From assembly GCA_026119855.1 (NCBI GenBank), contig JAOWBW010000564.1:372001-436000 (forward strand): a stretch of 64,000 nt of DNA, given 5' to 3'. A program made the position numbers and the translations under genes. This document shows positions 22,545 to 33,671 of the stretch, piece after piece. This stretch comes from Campanula takesimana. Lineage: Eukaryota; Streptophyta; Magnoliopsida; Asterales; Campanulaceae. The notes under the pieces are model-generated. The model was not told the DNA's origin and made no database searches. It was given only the letters and a program-made list of their open reading frames with translations. Each line of letters opens with the position of its first letter. Within the stretch, counting starts at the first letter, position 1.

Positions 22545-23130
22545 CTTTGCAAAGAGTGCTCTCCGGCGTGAGAATGAGTTAGTCTATTTGAGAGAATAAA
22601 CTGGGAAGAAAGAGAGAGCAGGGCTAGAGAGCTTAACCTTCCCAAATGAGGTTGAGGTCCCTATTTATACCCCAAAATAGCTGCCTTATCACCTAGATTT
22701 CGTCCCTTGAATATAGGGATTTGGGTCTATCCATATGAGTGACTCACCATGTCCGTACTAGGGCAACACTTCTAGAAGCCGTTGGTGGGCCTTCTAGACT
22801 GATTGGGCCAGGCCTCTATGATCCATACTTGCGGCGGGTATTTTCCAAAGTCCCTGCTCATTTAACCGAGGAGGGATGATAGAGGACCGACCTGAAAGTC
22901 GAGGTGTTCTCGAGATGATAGGTGAGGGACCTTTAGTCAGATCGTGGCCTTCGACAATCCAGCTCGGCAAGCCGAGCAGAGCCGTTAGAAGGTGGAACTC
23001 GGTTGGGCCTAGTGGGACCGATCTGTGAGTCTGATAAGCCAGCCCGTTCTTGTCTGGCCTAGCTGGACAGAGCTATGAGCCTGTATCTCCGAGTCGGGTT
23101 ATCCCTTTCACAAATCATGTCAAAAGTGGG
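22545..23130 (-). mobile_element. LTR-retrotransposon LTR fragment
   Basis: On the minus strand there is a TATAAATAGGGACCTC box at about 22672-22655. It is followed by a leader with CTCTCTAGCCCTGCTCTCTC and TCACGCCGGAGAGC, the layout of an LTR promoter and U5. GC-rich sequence with CTCGGCAAGCCGAGC lies upstream as U3. No second LTR, primer-binding site or coding domain is visible, so it is a solo or truncated LTR. Borders are approximate. Confidence 0.5.
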
Positions 23131-23254
23131 AAGAAATAGAAGGAAAGAAAATCAAATGTTGAAATCTTCTTCCAAAACTCCAATTGTACCCTCCCCTCAT
23201 ATCCCAGGCAACCTCGCACGAAACCCTCTCTGCTCATACCTCTCTTGTGCGCAA

Positions 23255-23365
23255 ACGGCAAAAAAAATGATAAACCAAGGTTCGGTGCAACCAATAAAAT
23301 ATCGTCACCTCATTTTGTATCTTTCATTTTGTGAAATCCTTTTGTGCCCCTAGCATTGCCCATTT
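23255..23365 (-). repeat. Dispersed short repeat (GGGCAATGCTAGGGGCAC family)
   Basis: In inverse orientation this matches 12572-12680: TTGGTTGCACC, TGACGATATTTTATTGG, TTCACAAAATGA and GGGCAATGCTAGGGGCAC. Non-coding. Confidence 0.5.
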
Positions 23366-24608
23366 TGAAAATAAGATTTGGTTCATACCCAGTGCAAGAG
23401 CGATACTATGGTTCAACCATTGCATGCCTCTTGCTTTATTCTCTTAATCGCCTATTAGGGCACTTAATCACTAATTCAGGTTAGGTTTCCGTATCCTAAA
23501 AAGCCTAGGACGTCTTAACCATGCTCACATTTTCTTTTGTTAGATTACAACTGTTTGGCTGCATCGTCAAGATGCTATGTTGATTTGTAATTTTCTGGGG
23601 CACAATTGTAATTTTCTTTTTATTTCCTCCACTTTCATCACAAAACTCAGGAGCATGAGAATGAAAAATTTGGTGTTTCCTCTCATTTCCTTCTTAACTC
23701 GGGAGCATGTCAAGAGGATATTTAATTCCCTCCCCTCCCTTTCTTACCCCTCCCCTTCCCTCTAATTCCTTTCCTTTCTCTCTTTTAAAAACTCGGGAGC
23801 GGAAAAGAGATTTTGGTTTCGAATGTTTATTTTTTTTTTCATTTTTTTTTTGAGTTTAGTACTCCATGTCAATCATTAATTTATACTTTTCACTCAAATT
23901 TTTACCCTTATAAGTGAATTGCTCCAAAAAAGAAATGGAATAATTAGCTGACTTTACATTGTACAACAACCAATTTTTTATATAATGCAACGTACCCATT
24001 GGTGATGAATATATGTAACATAATTTTGCATTCTTAATTAAATAATGCAATCCTTTAAACTTACAACGTAAAAAATAACGGGATTGCTCACATGACATTG
24101 ACACATCACCACTAAGTCAACGATGACATGGTGCTGACATGGCACCGGCGTGACAGTGCCACATTAACAATCACACAAGTCTTATTGTCGCTGTAAGTTA
24201 AAAAAAGAAGTATGTTGCCTTATTTAATAACGGATGCAAAAGTACATTGGGTATATTGTTCGGATCTTCAGGTGATATGTTAAGGCTATACTACCTACTT
24301 ATATTGCAATTGATAATATGTTAAAAAAAAAAAAGATTAATTCTCTAAATGGTGTGTCCCAAAACAATTGAATTCATAACATGAACAAGAGCATTAAATA
24401 AAGATGATATTATAGGATTATTTTACAACAAAAGCGCACTTTAGTTTATCATCATCAAAATAACATTAAATAAATAAAAAATATTTTTCCACTAAATAGA
24501 GAGGATTGATGGATCATCATCTCTTCTCTTCTCTTCTCTTCTTACAACTGGCAACAGGGAAAATACAACTCTGATTTGAACAGAGAGCGGAAGATGATGA
24601 AAACTTTT
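23366..24608. other. Intergenic DNA between PPR and Di19 genes
   Basis: No gene is seen. A CT-rich, T-rich stretch lies at 23600-23850, and CTTCTCTTCTCTTCTCTT at about 24523-24541. Confidence 0.45.
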
Positions 24609-24714
24609 TACTACCTCCGTCCCAAAAATGAATATCCAAAAATATTTCAAATTTGCTTTTGATCGGGGAAAAATTGAAAAATGGATTGGTCATTTATTTT
24701 GGAACGGAGGGAAT
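24609..24714. mobile_element. Short Stowaway MITE 3' of Di19
   Basis: Left TA plus CTACCTCCGTCCCAAAAATGAAT, right ATTTATTTTGGAACGGAGGGA; the right TA is mutated. It lies within about 270 bp of the Di19 stop codon, probably in or near its 3' UTR. Confidence 0.7.
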
Positions 24715-24882
24715 GAAACTGAAGGAGCAGTCGGGCTTCTATAGAAAAGATCATCATCTCCACGAGGCATTTCTTGGTTGGGTTGTTTAAGCAAATGTAA
24801 ATTGTAAATTGGAGGTTACCCAAACTGCCCCTTATAACTTACTGAACTAACTTTCAAGTTGATTTTATTTTTTGGAGATGAC

Positions 24883-27800
24883 TTACTGATCTCCTTGGTC
24901 AAATAACAGAGTCGAGACGAGCAAATCTTGTACGAAAGCTGCTCTTACGTTGCCCTGTCTAATTCTCTTCTCCCGCTCTTCATAACTTAACGATGGATCA
25001 ACACTGTAACTGTAAAATATGGAGAGAAGGGTAGGTTAGTCATTAATGTAAATTTCACGAGTGTGCTATGTGCATCATGAAAAAGAATAACTCGATTTTA
25101 GTTTTTTGAACCAGTTCATGGGTTGTAGTATTTCAGAAACTAAAAGGCATGTATTTGATTTAGTTTTTGGTCCGTAAATCATTTTTTGAGTTATGAGACA
25201 TATAAGGCTGGGATAAGCTATAAACCATACACTTGCGTTCCTGTTTACTAGGTTTATGAAAAACAAATTAATACTACATCTGTCCCAAAAATGGATGACA
25301 TTTTTCATTCAATATGTGTCCGTAAATGATCTTTTATCATATACTATATATTTTTCAAATTCATTTTATACTTGCAAAACTAACATTTTGAAAGCAGATA
25401 TCAAGGAAATTTATGATTTTTTCCTATTAAAAGTCATCTTTTTCAGAGTTCCCTTATATCGGAAAAAGTCAATTATTTTGGGAGAGAGAGAGTAGTGTTT
25501 TTCAATAAAACTTTCATGAATACCCATTATACCCTTCTGCCATTAGCCAAACAAGGATGACTAGTGCTTATAAATGAAACTTTCATAACACCCATCACAC
25601 CATTCTTTCTTACCCACCAAAAATACTTCTGATAAACAGACAAAACAGAATTTCAGACAACCCATAAACCGTAAAGTAGACATTCAGTTGAACTTGATGC
25701 AAAATTACCTTGATTTCCACACATGTTGAGGTGCCACCGTTTTGGTTTCCTCAACACTAGCAACAATAGATTTTGAAATTTCTTCGGCTTCGGTTGATGG
25801 AAAGTTGAGAACAAGAGATGAAAGGAAGGGGTCAGTTGGTGCAGCAGTGGATGAACTTGAAGTGTTTGACCTGTAACCAGCACCACCACTGCCTCCGAGA
25901 AGGACCTGCAGATGGGCCTCACGAAGATCCCTACCTAGTAGAGACAGTGCCTGACTGTTGGGAACCGCAACTCTACGTAATCTACGACGTCTCTGCAAGT
26001 AATCTTTAAGTTAAGGAAATCATGTGGCATTACTTCCTCCGTCCCATAATTAAATGTCGCAGTTGGCTTGTCAACGTTTGTAAGAAATGTGTTTTAGTTA
26101 TTTGTACAGTGCAGGCACAATGGTAAAATAGCACTAGGACTCTTTTCTTATTTAGAAATGCGACATTTATTTTGGGAGGGGTCAGAATGGAAAGTGTAGT
26201 ATGTGCTAGCGTTTGCATGTTTGACATAATTAGTGCTTCAATTAGGAGTTTGAGACGGAATGAAAGTAATGATTGATTGCTTTGCTTTCAAAGGATATCT
26301 TAAATAAGTGTGCATGTTGGAGCGTGATATGACTCAACATGTCCCTTGTGACTCTAACAGAGCAAACTGGACAAACCTGCAAGGAAAGGGGAAAGCAATA
26401 TGAGATACTTGTAACTAGAAATCACAAATAGGTGAGATTGTGAGAATAGCATTTACATAGGCAACAATAGTCAATTTTTATTCATGCTCCATGTTTTGCG
26501 TGGTTACTGGGATCCCTCTATAGCAGAAACAAGAACTTCATCAAGCCTCAAAAAAGAATCAGTTAAAAGGCTCTACCTCCGTCACATAATGAATGTCCGA
26601 TTTTTAATTTTTTTTCATATTTGCTCTTGACGGAGGAAATAATAACTTAACAGATGATCAAAAAGATTTTTATTTGTTTCTTCGTACTCATCCCTTTGCT
26701 GAAATGAGTGAATCAAAAGTTGTAATTATCTACAGTCTAAAGTGATGCCAGTAATACTGTAATTTGTTGAGTAAAGAACATCCATGAAAAATCCCATCTA
26801 CCCACCACTTCTGACGCACCCAAGTTAATGTCAAAAGTCATCCAACAGGGTTGCAGCAAATATGGTTTCACACAGCTGCTCCGTTGTATTAGATGCAAAA
26901 GGAGGAGATAGAGAGAAGGGCTTATTACAAGGGAACACATAGATGTCCTGTTGGAGAACAACTGGGGAGATCAAATCCTTTTCATTAACTATGACTATTG
27001 TCTTAGGGTAATGGATTAGCATCATCGTTGTCATTATACTCCCTCCTTCCCACCCGAAATAGGACATTTTGCCATTTTGGGTGTCCCACCCCAAATAGGA
27101 CATCTCAAAATGGAAAGTTTCTATTATTATTTTTATTAATGGGATCCACTTATCACACTCACAATAACTATTCACTTACTAATCAGCCTTCAAGGTTCAA
27201 CAATAGAGGAGAGAGCTACGCATTAAAGTGGAGATAATGACTTATTTAATTAGGAGAGAGGGGAGGATATACATACTCTCAAAAAGTAAGATGGCGTCAC
27301 CGAGTTAGTGAGCCAGATGTCACCATTTGGTTGGTCCACCATGTTGTTACCTGAGATAATGGAGAGGGAAATGTGGGTTTTGTCCTATCACAGTCAGACA
27401 GCGGCTCCTTGTTGTTTGAGTAGTTGACTCATTCATTTTGATCATAAGTGTAGTTGGTGATAAGATAAGGTCTATGATAAGACGGTTTATGAGGATATTG
27501 TCACTAAGAGCGATTTCCTTGATATCGTAGCTTGGTTGGTTTCCGCATGACTGGTAAGCAGTTAAGCACTATACAGAAACTTGTGTCTGGGTGGTACGGA
27601 GGGAATCACACTCATGTGATTTTGATAAAATCAAACTTCTGCAATTTCGATAAAATCGCATTGATGATCTATATTTTGGACCTCTTTGCGGGCGTTGACC
27701 CAAAGAGGTATTGGACGCATAATAATGGATTGAGCAAAAATTTTGGGCTTGGGCATATCAGTAGCACCTGAGCTCCTAACTATGACTATTCTCTAGTAGA

Positions 27801-30800
27801 GAACTGTTGTTTTATGACTTCTTGATCACCAATTTGTGAGAAGATGATCTTTCATTAGAGAAGAGTACAAGGTCTATTGCCTAAGCCAAGTCTGCCATGC
27901 AGATTAGCGTAATTGGAGAAGTGACACATCTATAGTTAAAGATGAGAGGTATATTGCTTGAGATGTTTATGCGCCTTTTATCCCGAGGGAGGGTCGTGTT
28001 TAAATTATTCGAGATGTAATAAAGGTGTCATAAAGGCCAAATTTGGAATTTTTTTCACAATGTCCTTTTGGTTTCCCCATTTATAAAAAGGGAGTGGCCC
28101 CCTTACTTTTACTTTATTCACTACTGACGTGCTCAAGCCCAAAATATGGGCCCAATCTATTTCTATAAGTCCACATAACTCTTTGCGTGAAGTCCTACAA
28201 GAGAGGTCCAAATTTCCAGATGGCACGGCCTGATGAAGAGACATACAGCCGGTTTGATTTCATGGAAATTGCATAATGTCAACTTCCTCCGTATCGCCCA
28301 GGTGTTTGCTTTTAAGTTATGATTCTTGTTTTGGGTACTGAAAGTGTCAGAGGCTTCTTAAAAGAGTGATGCTAGACTTCTTTGATTTTGAAATACACTC
28401 ACCTTATGCTTAAAATGTTGTACATTACAAATTTTAAAACATGAAACTGGGTATTACTTAGAGATTTGGTGTGTGTGTGGGTGGGTGTGAATAACAATCA
28501 TCCTCTTAGGAAGAACGGGTAAAAAATTCATTTTCCTTTTTTCTAATTTAAATCATTACTTTAATTTGAATATGTTTGGGTACAGAAAGTAGTTTACATC
28601 CCTTCTTATAATAGTACCCCCCCCCCCCCAGTACATATTCAATGTTTTTAAGGGTATTTTAATTAATGCATGTTGGTTTCATGATCCCTGCGTTGTTTCA
28701 CGAAGTTTGACAATTCTTTTTGGGTTTAATGTTAAATATTAATAGACAAAATCCGTGTTGATTATGTTAATGTTTATTTGGAAACAAATGTTCAGATGAA
28801 CGTTTTGTTAACATATCTTAGGGCTATAAATATTATAAAAATATTTAAAAGTGTGGTAAATCCAGAATGGTGCATTGCAGTACATTTACAACCAGTTCCA
28901 ATAGCCAAAACGGTGCGGTGGCCATTACGAGATTCATAACTATCGTCTCATCGACCTCAACAACTACATTTGTGATGACAGTGAAGTGAACCAACTCTTC
29001 TGACACAAGAAGCCACTTTGTGACTGAATGACAAAACCCACCTTTTCGCTCTCCATTATGTTAAATAATAGCATCACCAGAATGGTGACACCTAGCCTAC
29101 TATCTCAGTGATGTCATCTTACTTTTCGATACTATATATATGCTCCCTTCTCTCCTCATTAAGTAAGTCTACATCTCCACTTTAATGATATACTCTCACC
29201 TCCATTGATAAACCTTGAACATATTACCTTACTCTAACGCCGGAGCTTTTTAGTAAGGGAAAAACACCCCAGCAAGCTGACAGTTATGGTATTATTTCAG
29301 GTAGTTGGAGCAACGGGCCAAGTATCGTGCCCCCACACACGAAAAAATAAAATAAAATTACTCGCTCTCTCTTTCCCTTCTTCTCCTTTCAACCATCCCT
29401 CTTTTATTTTCTCAATGACTGAAAGGGATATCTTACTGTGCAAATGAGAAGTAGAGAATTAGTAAAATAGAAACAAGGCCCAACTATGTTTTGCTCAGTT
29501 CGAATGTTTCTCAAATACCAGATATATCTCATGATTTAAAAAAAAAAAAAGTTTATTATGATCCTACATCAGTCTATTGGTTGACTTGCTTCTGCCTATC
29601 ACTATTCTTGAAGATGTGAAACTATGCAGCCAACAATGAGATATTTGGAGTGGCTGAGTAGAAACCATAGATGGAAGGGGTAGAACAGAATGAAGTGCAG
29701 TATTTGATGGTGAAGTTGATATTCCAAAGGCAACTAGGCAAGTGCAGGGGTGTAGAGGTCTCACGATCCATGTGTCGGGCCTAAAGTTTTGTTGTCTTTG
29801 AGCAATCAAACAACACAAAGGGTGGGTGAGGATAATTTTTCGACAATGAACACTTTCCAAGAAATAGTCTCTTGACCTAAATGCAGTGGCGGATCTAGGA
29901 TTTTTTGACAGCGGGTGCACATTTTACACTACAAAACTTCAAACCAGATTTTACACTACAAAGTGGACTAGTTAAATAAACTTGTAGTAGAAAATGAGAG
30001 AGAATAAAAGTACTCCCTCAGTCTCGGTTTAAAGTTCTTAGTTTAATTCTGCACGCTTATTAAAAAATCAAGTGAAAAACAAAGAAAAATGGACCAACAA
30101 AAGTAGGGAGGTGGAGATATAATTGTCCTAAACACTATAAAGCAAATGAGTGAAAAGGAAATTAGGTAAGTATTGGTTTTGTAATAAATGAAATTTTTGA
30201 GTGCAAGATTTTCTAAAGCACTTTTTATATTTTTCCATTTATGGAATAAAGCAATTAAAAACTTTAAACTGGGGCAGACAAAAAAAAAAGTAAGAACCTT
30301 AAAACGAGGGAGTAGTAGAAAATGAGAGAGAATAATAAATATAGTAGTTATATTTGAAATTATTATAGGAAACCCAGAGTGGCCTTGTTAAATTGTACTA
30401 GTAGAAAATGAGGGAGAAGGGAAAAAAATCTGGCTAGCGTTGAGAGTCGAACCTGGGTAGCCTGTAATATAAAGTTTTTTAAGACACTCCATTACCACCA
30501 GAACACATAGCTACTTATATATGTTATCAGGGTGTTATATATTTATCCATTGTGCGGGTGCACTTAATAAACAGGGTTAAAGAAAAAATTAATTTTAACT
30601 ACAAATTTCAGTTGACCGGGTGCACGTGTACCCCCTGCTAGAACATAAGATCCGCCCATGCCTAAATGGAGAAAGTATAGAACAAAATAAAGTGAATAAT
30701 CTTGGTTTTGCAAAGATGAGGGGGTAATGAGAGGTCCGAGAAACCTAAAGCATTATCTTTATGGAAGTCACGGACAAGGACTCAGGCTCTCATTGTGGTT

Positions 30801-32962
30801 CAAACTATGTTACCTGGACACGGTATCCGGGATCCGACACGGATACGGATCCTAGTGTCGGACATGGGCGAAGGCACAGCAAAGGGAAGGGGGTCAACCC
30901 CCATGTTTTTTGTTTTTTTTTACTAGTGTTGCTTTTGTAAATATATTTTGAATATAAGGTCAAATTGTAAATTTTGTATATTCTGACCCCCTTTCTGCAA
31001 AATAAAATTTGCACTATATTTTTAAATTGAACCCCTTCTCTAAGTAGATTTGGGGTTAGTTGTAATTGTTTTAATAAATTTACTTTCCTGAGTTACTTTT
31101 TTGACGGCGTGAGTTTGCGTGAAATTCAAATACCCCTTATAATTATATTCCTCCCTCCGCTCCGTCCTTAAATATGAATGTTCATTTTTAAGATTTTTTC
31201 GTCTCAAAATGAATGTTTTTTCTTTTGGAAAAATCTTTGTCCCTAAATGTTTTTTTACCAAAATCATTTCACTAGTCACTTTATACTTGCTAAACTAAAT
31301 GTTTGGAAACTGGATAACAAGAATACTTAGTCATTTTGCTATTTAACTGTATAAAAGGTAGACAATTTTATTTTACATCGAAATATTTTTTTCTTTTTCT
31401 TGATTTATAATGGAGTGGTTACTTAAAAATGCCGAAGCAAAAACAATGGGTACTAGCTGAAAGCAATTGTAATTTTTTTTTTATTTCGTCGATAGGTTTC
31501 GAGGGTATATTTTGTGGAGCTTTTGGTTTTGAACAAATTATAATGTACTGCATCTTATATTTTGGACCCTTGCAATGAAATTTTGTTTGTACGCAGAAAA
31601 TTTTTTTATGCTAAATTTCGACCCCCTTCCCTTAAAATCCTGGCTTCGCCACTTGTGTCGGATACAATTTTCTTAATAATTTTGGACACTGGGACACCGT
31701 CCTAAATTTGGACACGGGGTACGGGATACGAGCATTATTTCAGGACAAATGAAGATAGTATAAATAGACTATTTATACTTACTTATAAATGAAGTCAACT
31801 CACTCCTTTTTTTACTAAGATATATTGTATAATTAAGTAAAACAACATTAAAATTTGTAAAATCTTTATAAATGAAGTCAACTCACTCCTTTTTTTCTTT
31901 CAAATTTTTCTTGTCGTATCCGAATGAAAAAGCAGGTGTCCGGGTGTCGTGTCGGACACGATACGTATCGGACACGGGTACTTCAACATATTTGAAGAGT
32001 CCGGGTAACAGAGGGTTCAAACTTCAAAGGGTATTGGATCAGCTTTGAGGAAGAGGCCCAATAGTCCGTCCAAAATGACAAGGAAACCTACTTATAGGAT
32101 GACTTCGGACTCCATTTTAAAATGAGACAATCTTTTCTGGATGACCACATTAAAATGAGGATTTTTTTTTTGACAATCTCTCTGAGACAGACAGATTACC
32201 AAACGCAAATAATACTCATCTCAAGAAACCAAAAAAGGCAACTTTCATTTTACCGATCTTCCCCTTCTACGAGAATGGAAACCAAATGTCAACAAAGAAC
32301 AATCTTAAGATGAAAATAACAACAAAAATCATAGATTAACAATCTTTGACAATCTCCCTGTGACAGATTACCAAACACAAATAATACTCATCTCAGAAAA
32401 GGCAAATTTCACTTTTTGACAATTTTACCCATCTTCCCCTTCTCCGGGAATGGAAACCAAATCTCTTGTTGCAACAAAGAACCAACTTAAGGTAAAAATA
32501 ACAACAAAAATCATAACTTTACAACAAAAACAGCAAACAAATCAAAACAAAACCCAAAAAGGAAACTTTCCCATTTCCATAAAATAAAATGCTCAGAAAT
32601 TTAGATCTAGATAGAAAAACTGACCGAGGATTTGGACTCGCATGAATGCTCATATTCAAGGTGAGCGCACAAGGAGACGATATCATATTCTTCATAACAA
32701 TAGGGGCAAGGGAATTCGGGTCGAACCTCTTCCTCAACCTCGAAATCATCGATGTTCAACCGATCTGCAAAAAACAGGAAAAAAAATTAAGCATACTCAG
32801 AAAAATTAAATACAAAAAAAATGAATTTCAAGATAAAATATGAAAACAAGACGAACCCAATTGAGAGGTCTGATGGGTGCTGTTATGGTGATGATTTTGA
32901 TGCTGTAACGTAAATTGCCGCTTGGCGGCTGCAAGGCGAGACGTCCAGAAATCTGAATCCAT
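24883..32962 (-). CDS. Di19 (drought-induced 19) zinc-finger protein
   Basis: Five coding exons on the minus strand: 32857-32962, 32625-32764, 26299-26376, 25709-25998 and 24883-25009, giving 246 residues. It starts MDSDFWTSRLAAAKRQ, the family hallmark. Two C2H2-type fingers follow: C55-P-Y-C58...H70...H75 and C84-P-V-C87...H98...H103 (zf-Di19). Next is the basic LQRRRRLRR (about 109-117, likely nuclear signal), then NSQALSLLGRDLREAHLQVL and a C-terminal region ending DPSLSYEEREKRIRQ...FVQDLL (Di19_C). Di19 proteins are nuclear, drought- and light-linked regulators that bind DNA and are phosphorylated by CPKs in Arabidopsis. Introns 1, 2 and 4 are GT-AG; intron 3 is AT-AC. Intron 2 is about 6.2 kb and full of transposons. 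The gene looks intact; which of the seven Arabidopsis paralogues it matches is unclear. Confidence 0.94.
25272..25494. mobile_element. Stowaway MITE in Di19 intron 4
   Basis: TA-flanked, CTACATCTGTCCCAAAAATG and inverse ATTATTTTGGGAGAGAGAGAG. 223 bp. Confidence 0.68.
25999..26298 (-). other. U12-type AT-AC intron (Di19 intron 3)
   Basis: On the minus strand, exon 3 ends ...CACTTATTTAAG and the intron begins ATATCCTT, the U12 5' splice consensus. It ends GATTAC before TTGCAGAGACGT. The branch-point consensus TTCCTTAAC lies at 26018-26010, about 11-12 nt from the 3' end, with no polypyrimidine tract. This junction restores HLFKLQRRRR, the family sequence. The tempting GT-AG reading (acceptor TTGCAG) would delete LQ and has no GT donor partner after HLFK. 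Confidence 0.93.
26031..26184. mobile_element. Stowaway MITE inside the U12 intron
   Basis: TA then CTTCCTCCGTCCCATAATTAAATGTCGCA on the left, and TGCGACATTTATTTTGGGAGGGG on the right. It makes up about half of the 300-nt intron and starts about 13 nt upstream of the branch-point motif in the sense of transcription. Confidence 0.72.
26573..26640. mobile_element. Stowaway remnant in Di19 intron 2
   Basis: CTACCTCCGTCACATAATGAATGTCC at the left and TTGACGGAGGAAA at the right, about 65 bp, degenerate. Confidence 0.45.
27035..27188. mobile_element. Stowaway left half in Di19 intron 2
   Basis: TA-CTCCCTCCTTCCCACCCGAAATAGGACATT, with an internal repeat of CACCCCAAATAGGACAT. No matching right end follows; the sequence runs into the long-TIR element at 27189. 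Confidence 0.55.
27189..29219. mobile_element. Unclassified long-TIR element in Di19 intron 2
   Basis: About 142-bp imperfect inverted repeats lie at 27189-27330 and 29077-29219, sharing TTCAAGGTT, CATTAAAGTGGAGAT, AAAGTAAGATG and AGATGTCACCATT-like phrases. The ~1.75-kb interior has small unrelated frames only (27532-27771 +, 28005-28244 -) without a recognisable transposase. I could not read a TSD. Confidence 0.6.
29885..30660. mobile_element. hAT-type MITE in Di19 intron 2
   Basis: A perfect 8-bp TSD CCTAAATG lies at 29877-29884 and 30661-30668. Ends are CAGTGGCGGATCTAGG and AGATCCGCCCATG. It carries a Stowaway at 30011-30314. A shorter sister copy lies at 53290-53608. Confidence 0.88.
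30011..30314. mobile_element. Stowaway MITE nested in the hAT element
   Basis: TA-flanked, CTCCCTCAGTCTCGGTTTAA and TTAAAACGAGGGAG. About 300 bp. Confidence 0.75.
30805..32013. mobile_element. hAT-type element (CTATGTTACC family), interrupted
   Basis: A perfect 8-bp TSD GGTTCAAA lies at 30797-30804 and 32014-32021. Ends are CTATGTTACCTGGACACGG and GAGTCCGGGTAACAGAG. The sister copy at 40900-41315 lacks the 792-bp insertion found here, so the uninterrupted state is visible in the same window. Confidence 0.9.
30863..31654. mobile_element. hAT-type element nested in a hAT element
   Basis: An 8-bp TSD GTGTCGGA lies at 30855-30862 and 31655-31662; the sister copy at 40900-41315 has a single GTGTCGGATACAATT at this site. 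Ends CATGGGCGAAGG and GGCTTCGCCACTT. The matched subterminal AAGGGAAGGGGGTC and its inverse support the pairing. A diverged Stowaway-like piece starts near 31151. Confidence 0.85.
32171..32519. repeat. ~176-bp tandem duplication in Di19 intron 2
   Basis: Two adjacent copies start TGACAATCTC near 32171 and 32347. Shared phrases include ACAAATAATACTCATCTCA-type sequence, GATCTTCCCCTTCT/CATCTTCCCCTTCT, AATGGAAACCAAAT and AATAACAACAAAAATCATA. It begins about 105 bp beyond the exon 2 donor. Confidence 0.85.
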
Positions 32963-33321
32963 ACAGAAATCGACACACAGAGAGAGAGAGGTTGAAAACG
33001 AGGAAGGGGGAGAAGAGAAGAGAAGATTGAAATTTGAGGATGTTAATTGAGAAATAATTGAGGAACAAATAAAAAAAATTTGATAGAAAATTGAAAGGAA
33101 TGAATTTTGTTGGTTCTTGTTTATGATTTGGGTATTAATTTAAAAGGTGTTTATGTTGGAAATGGGCTTTGACTTTTTCTCATTCATCTTTCGGACGGGT
33201 ACGTTATGGCGACTTTGTTCATTTACTGTTTCTGATGGAAGAGTATGTGCTTATTGTCGTCGAGACATGAATCGATTGTGATGAGAAAATGTCGGATTTC
33301 TTTTGGGGCCAAATTGGACAG
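32963..33321 (-). promoter_or_regulatory. Di19 5' UTR and upstream region
   Basis: An AG-rich leader on the plus strand (AGAGAGAGAGG near 32981) gives a CT-rich 5' UTR on the coding strand just upstream of the ATG. Beyond it is AT-rich sequence. The promoter core cannot be fixed. Confidence 0.4.
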
Positions 33322-33671
33322 TACTCTCTCCGTCTTAAATTTATGTTTATTTATTTTTATTTTGAGCTTTTCATATTGATATTGATGATTAAAATTTTAT
33401 CTTTTCTTCTCACTCATAATAATTATGAGGAAGCCTTATGTGAGATGAGACCAATCTTGACAAAAAAGAGGAAATGGGCTTGCCCCGCCCCACTCATAAG
33501 GGAGTAAATCATTTAATCTCTCAAGGAGATCCGTCTCACGTGTGAGACCGTCTCATACAAGTTTTTGTCAACAATTATTCCCTCTCATTTTCACTCACAA
33601 TACCTACTTTTTTTTTTGTTAATCTTCGTGCATTCAATTTTAGTTAAAATAAGTTTGGATAAGAGGGAGTG
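33322..33671. mobile_element. Stowaway-like element upstream of Di19
   Basis: Left TA-CTCTCTCCGTCTTAAATTTATG; right AAATAAGTTTGGATAAGAGGGAG with the right TA mutated to TG. It contains the hairpin GTCTCAC-GT-GTGAGAC at 33533-33548, so a second insertion may be included. Confidence 0.5.

Noticed and set aside
25705..25998. Independent small gene starting at 25998 (minus)
   Set aside because: It is Di19 exon 4; the apparent start is the TTG leucine codon just after the U12 splice junction.
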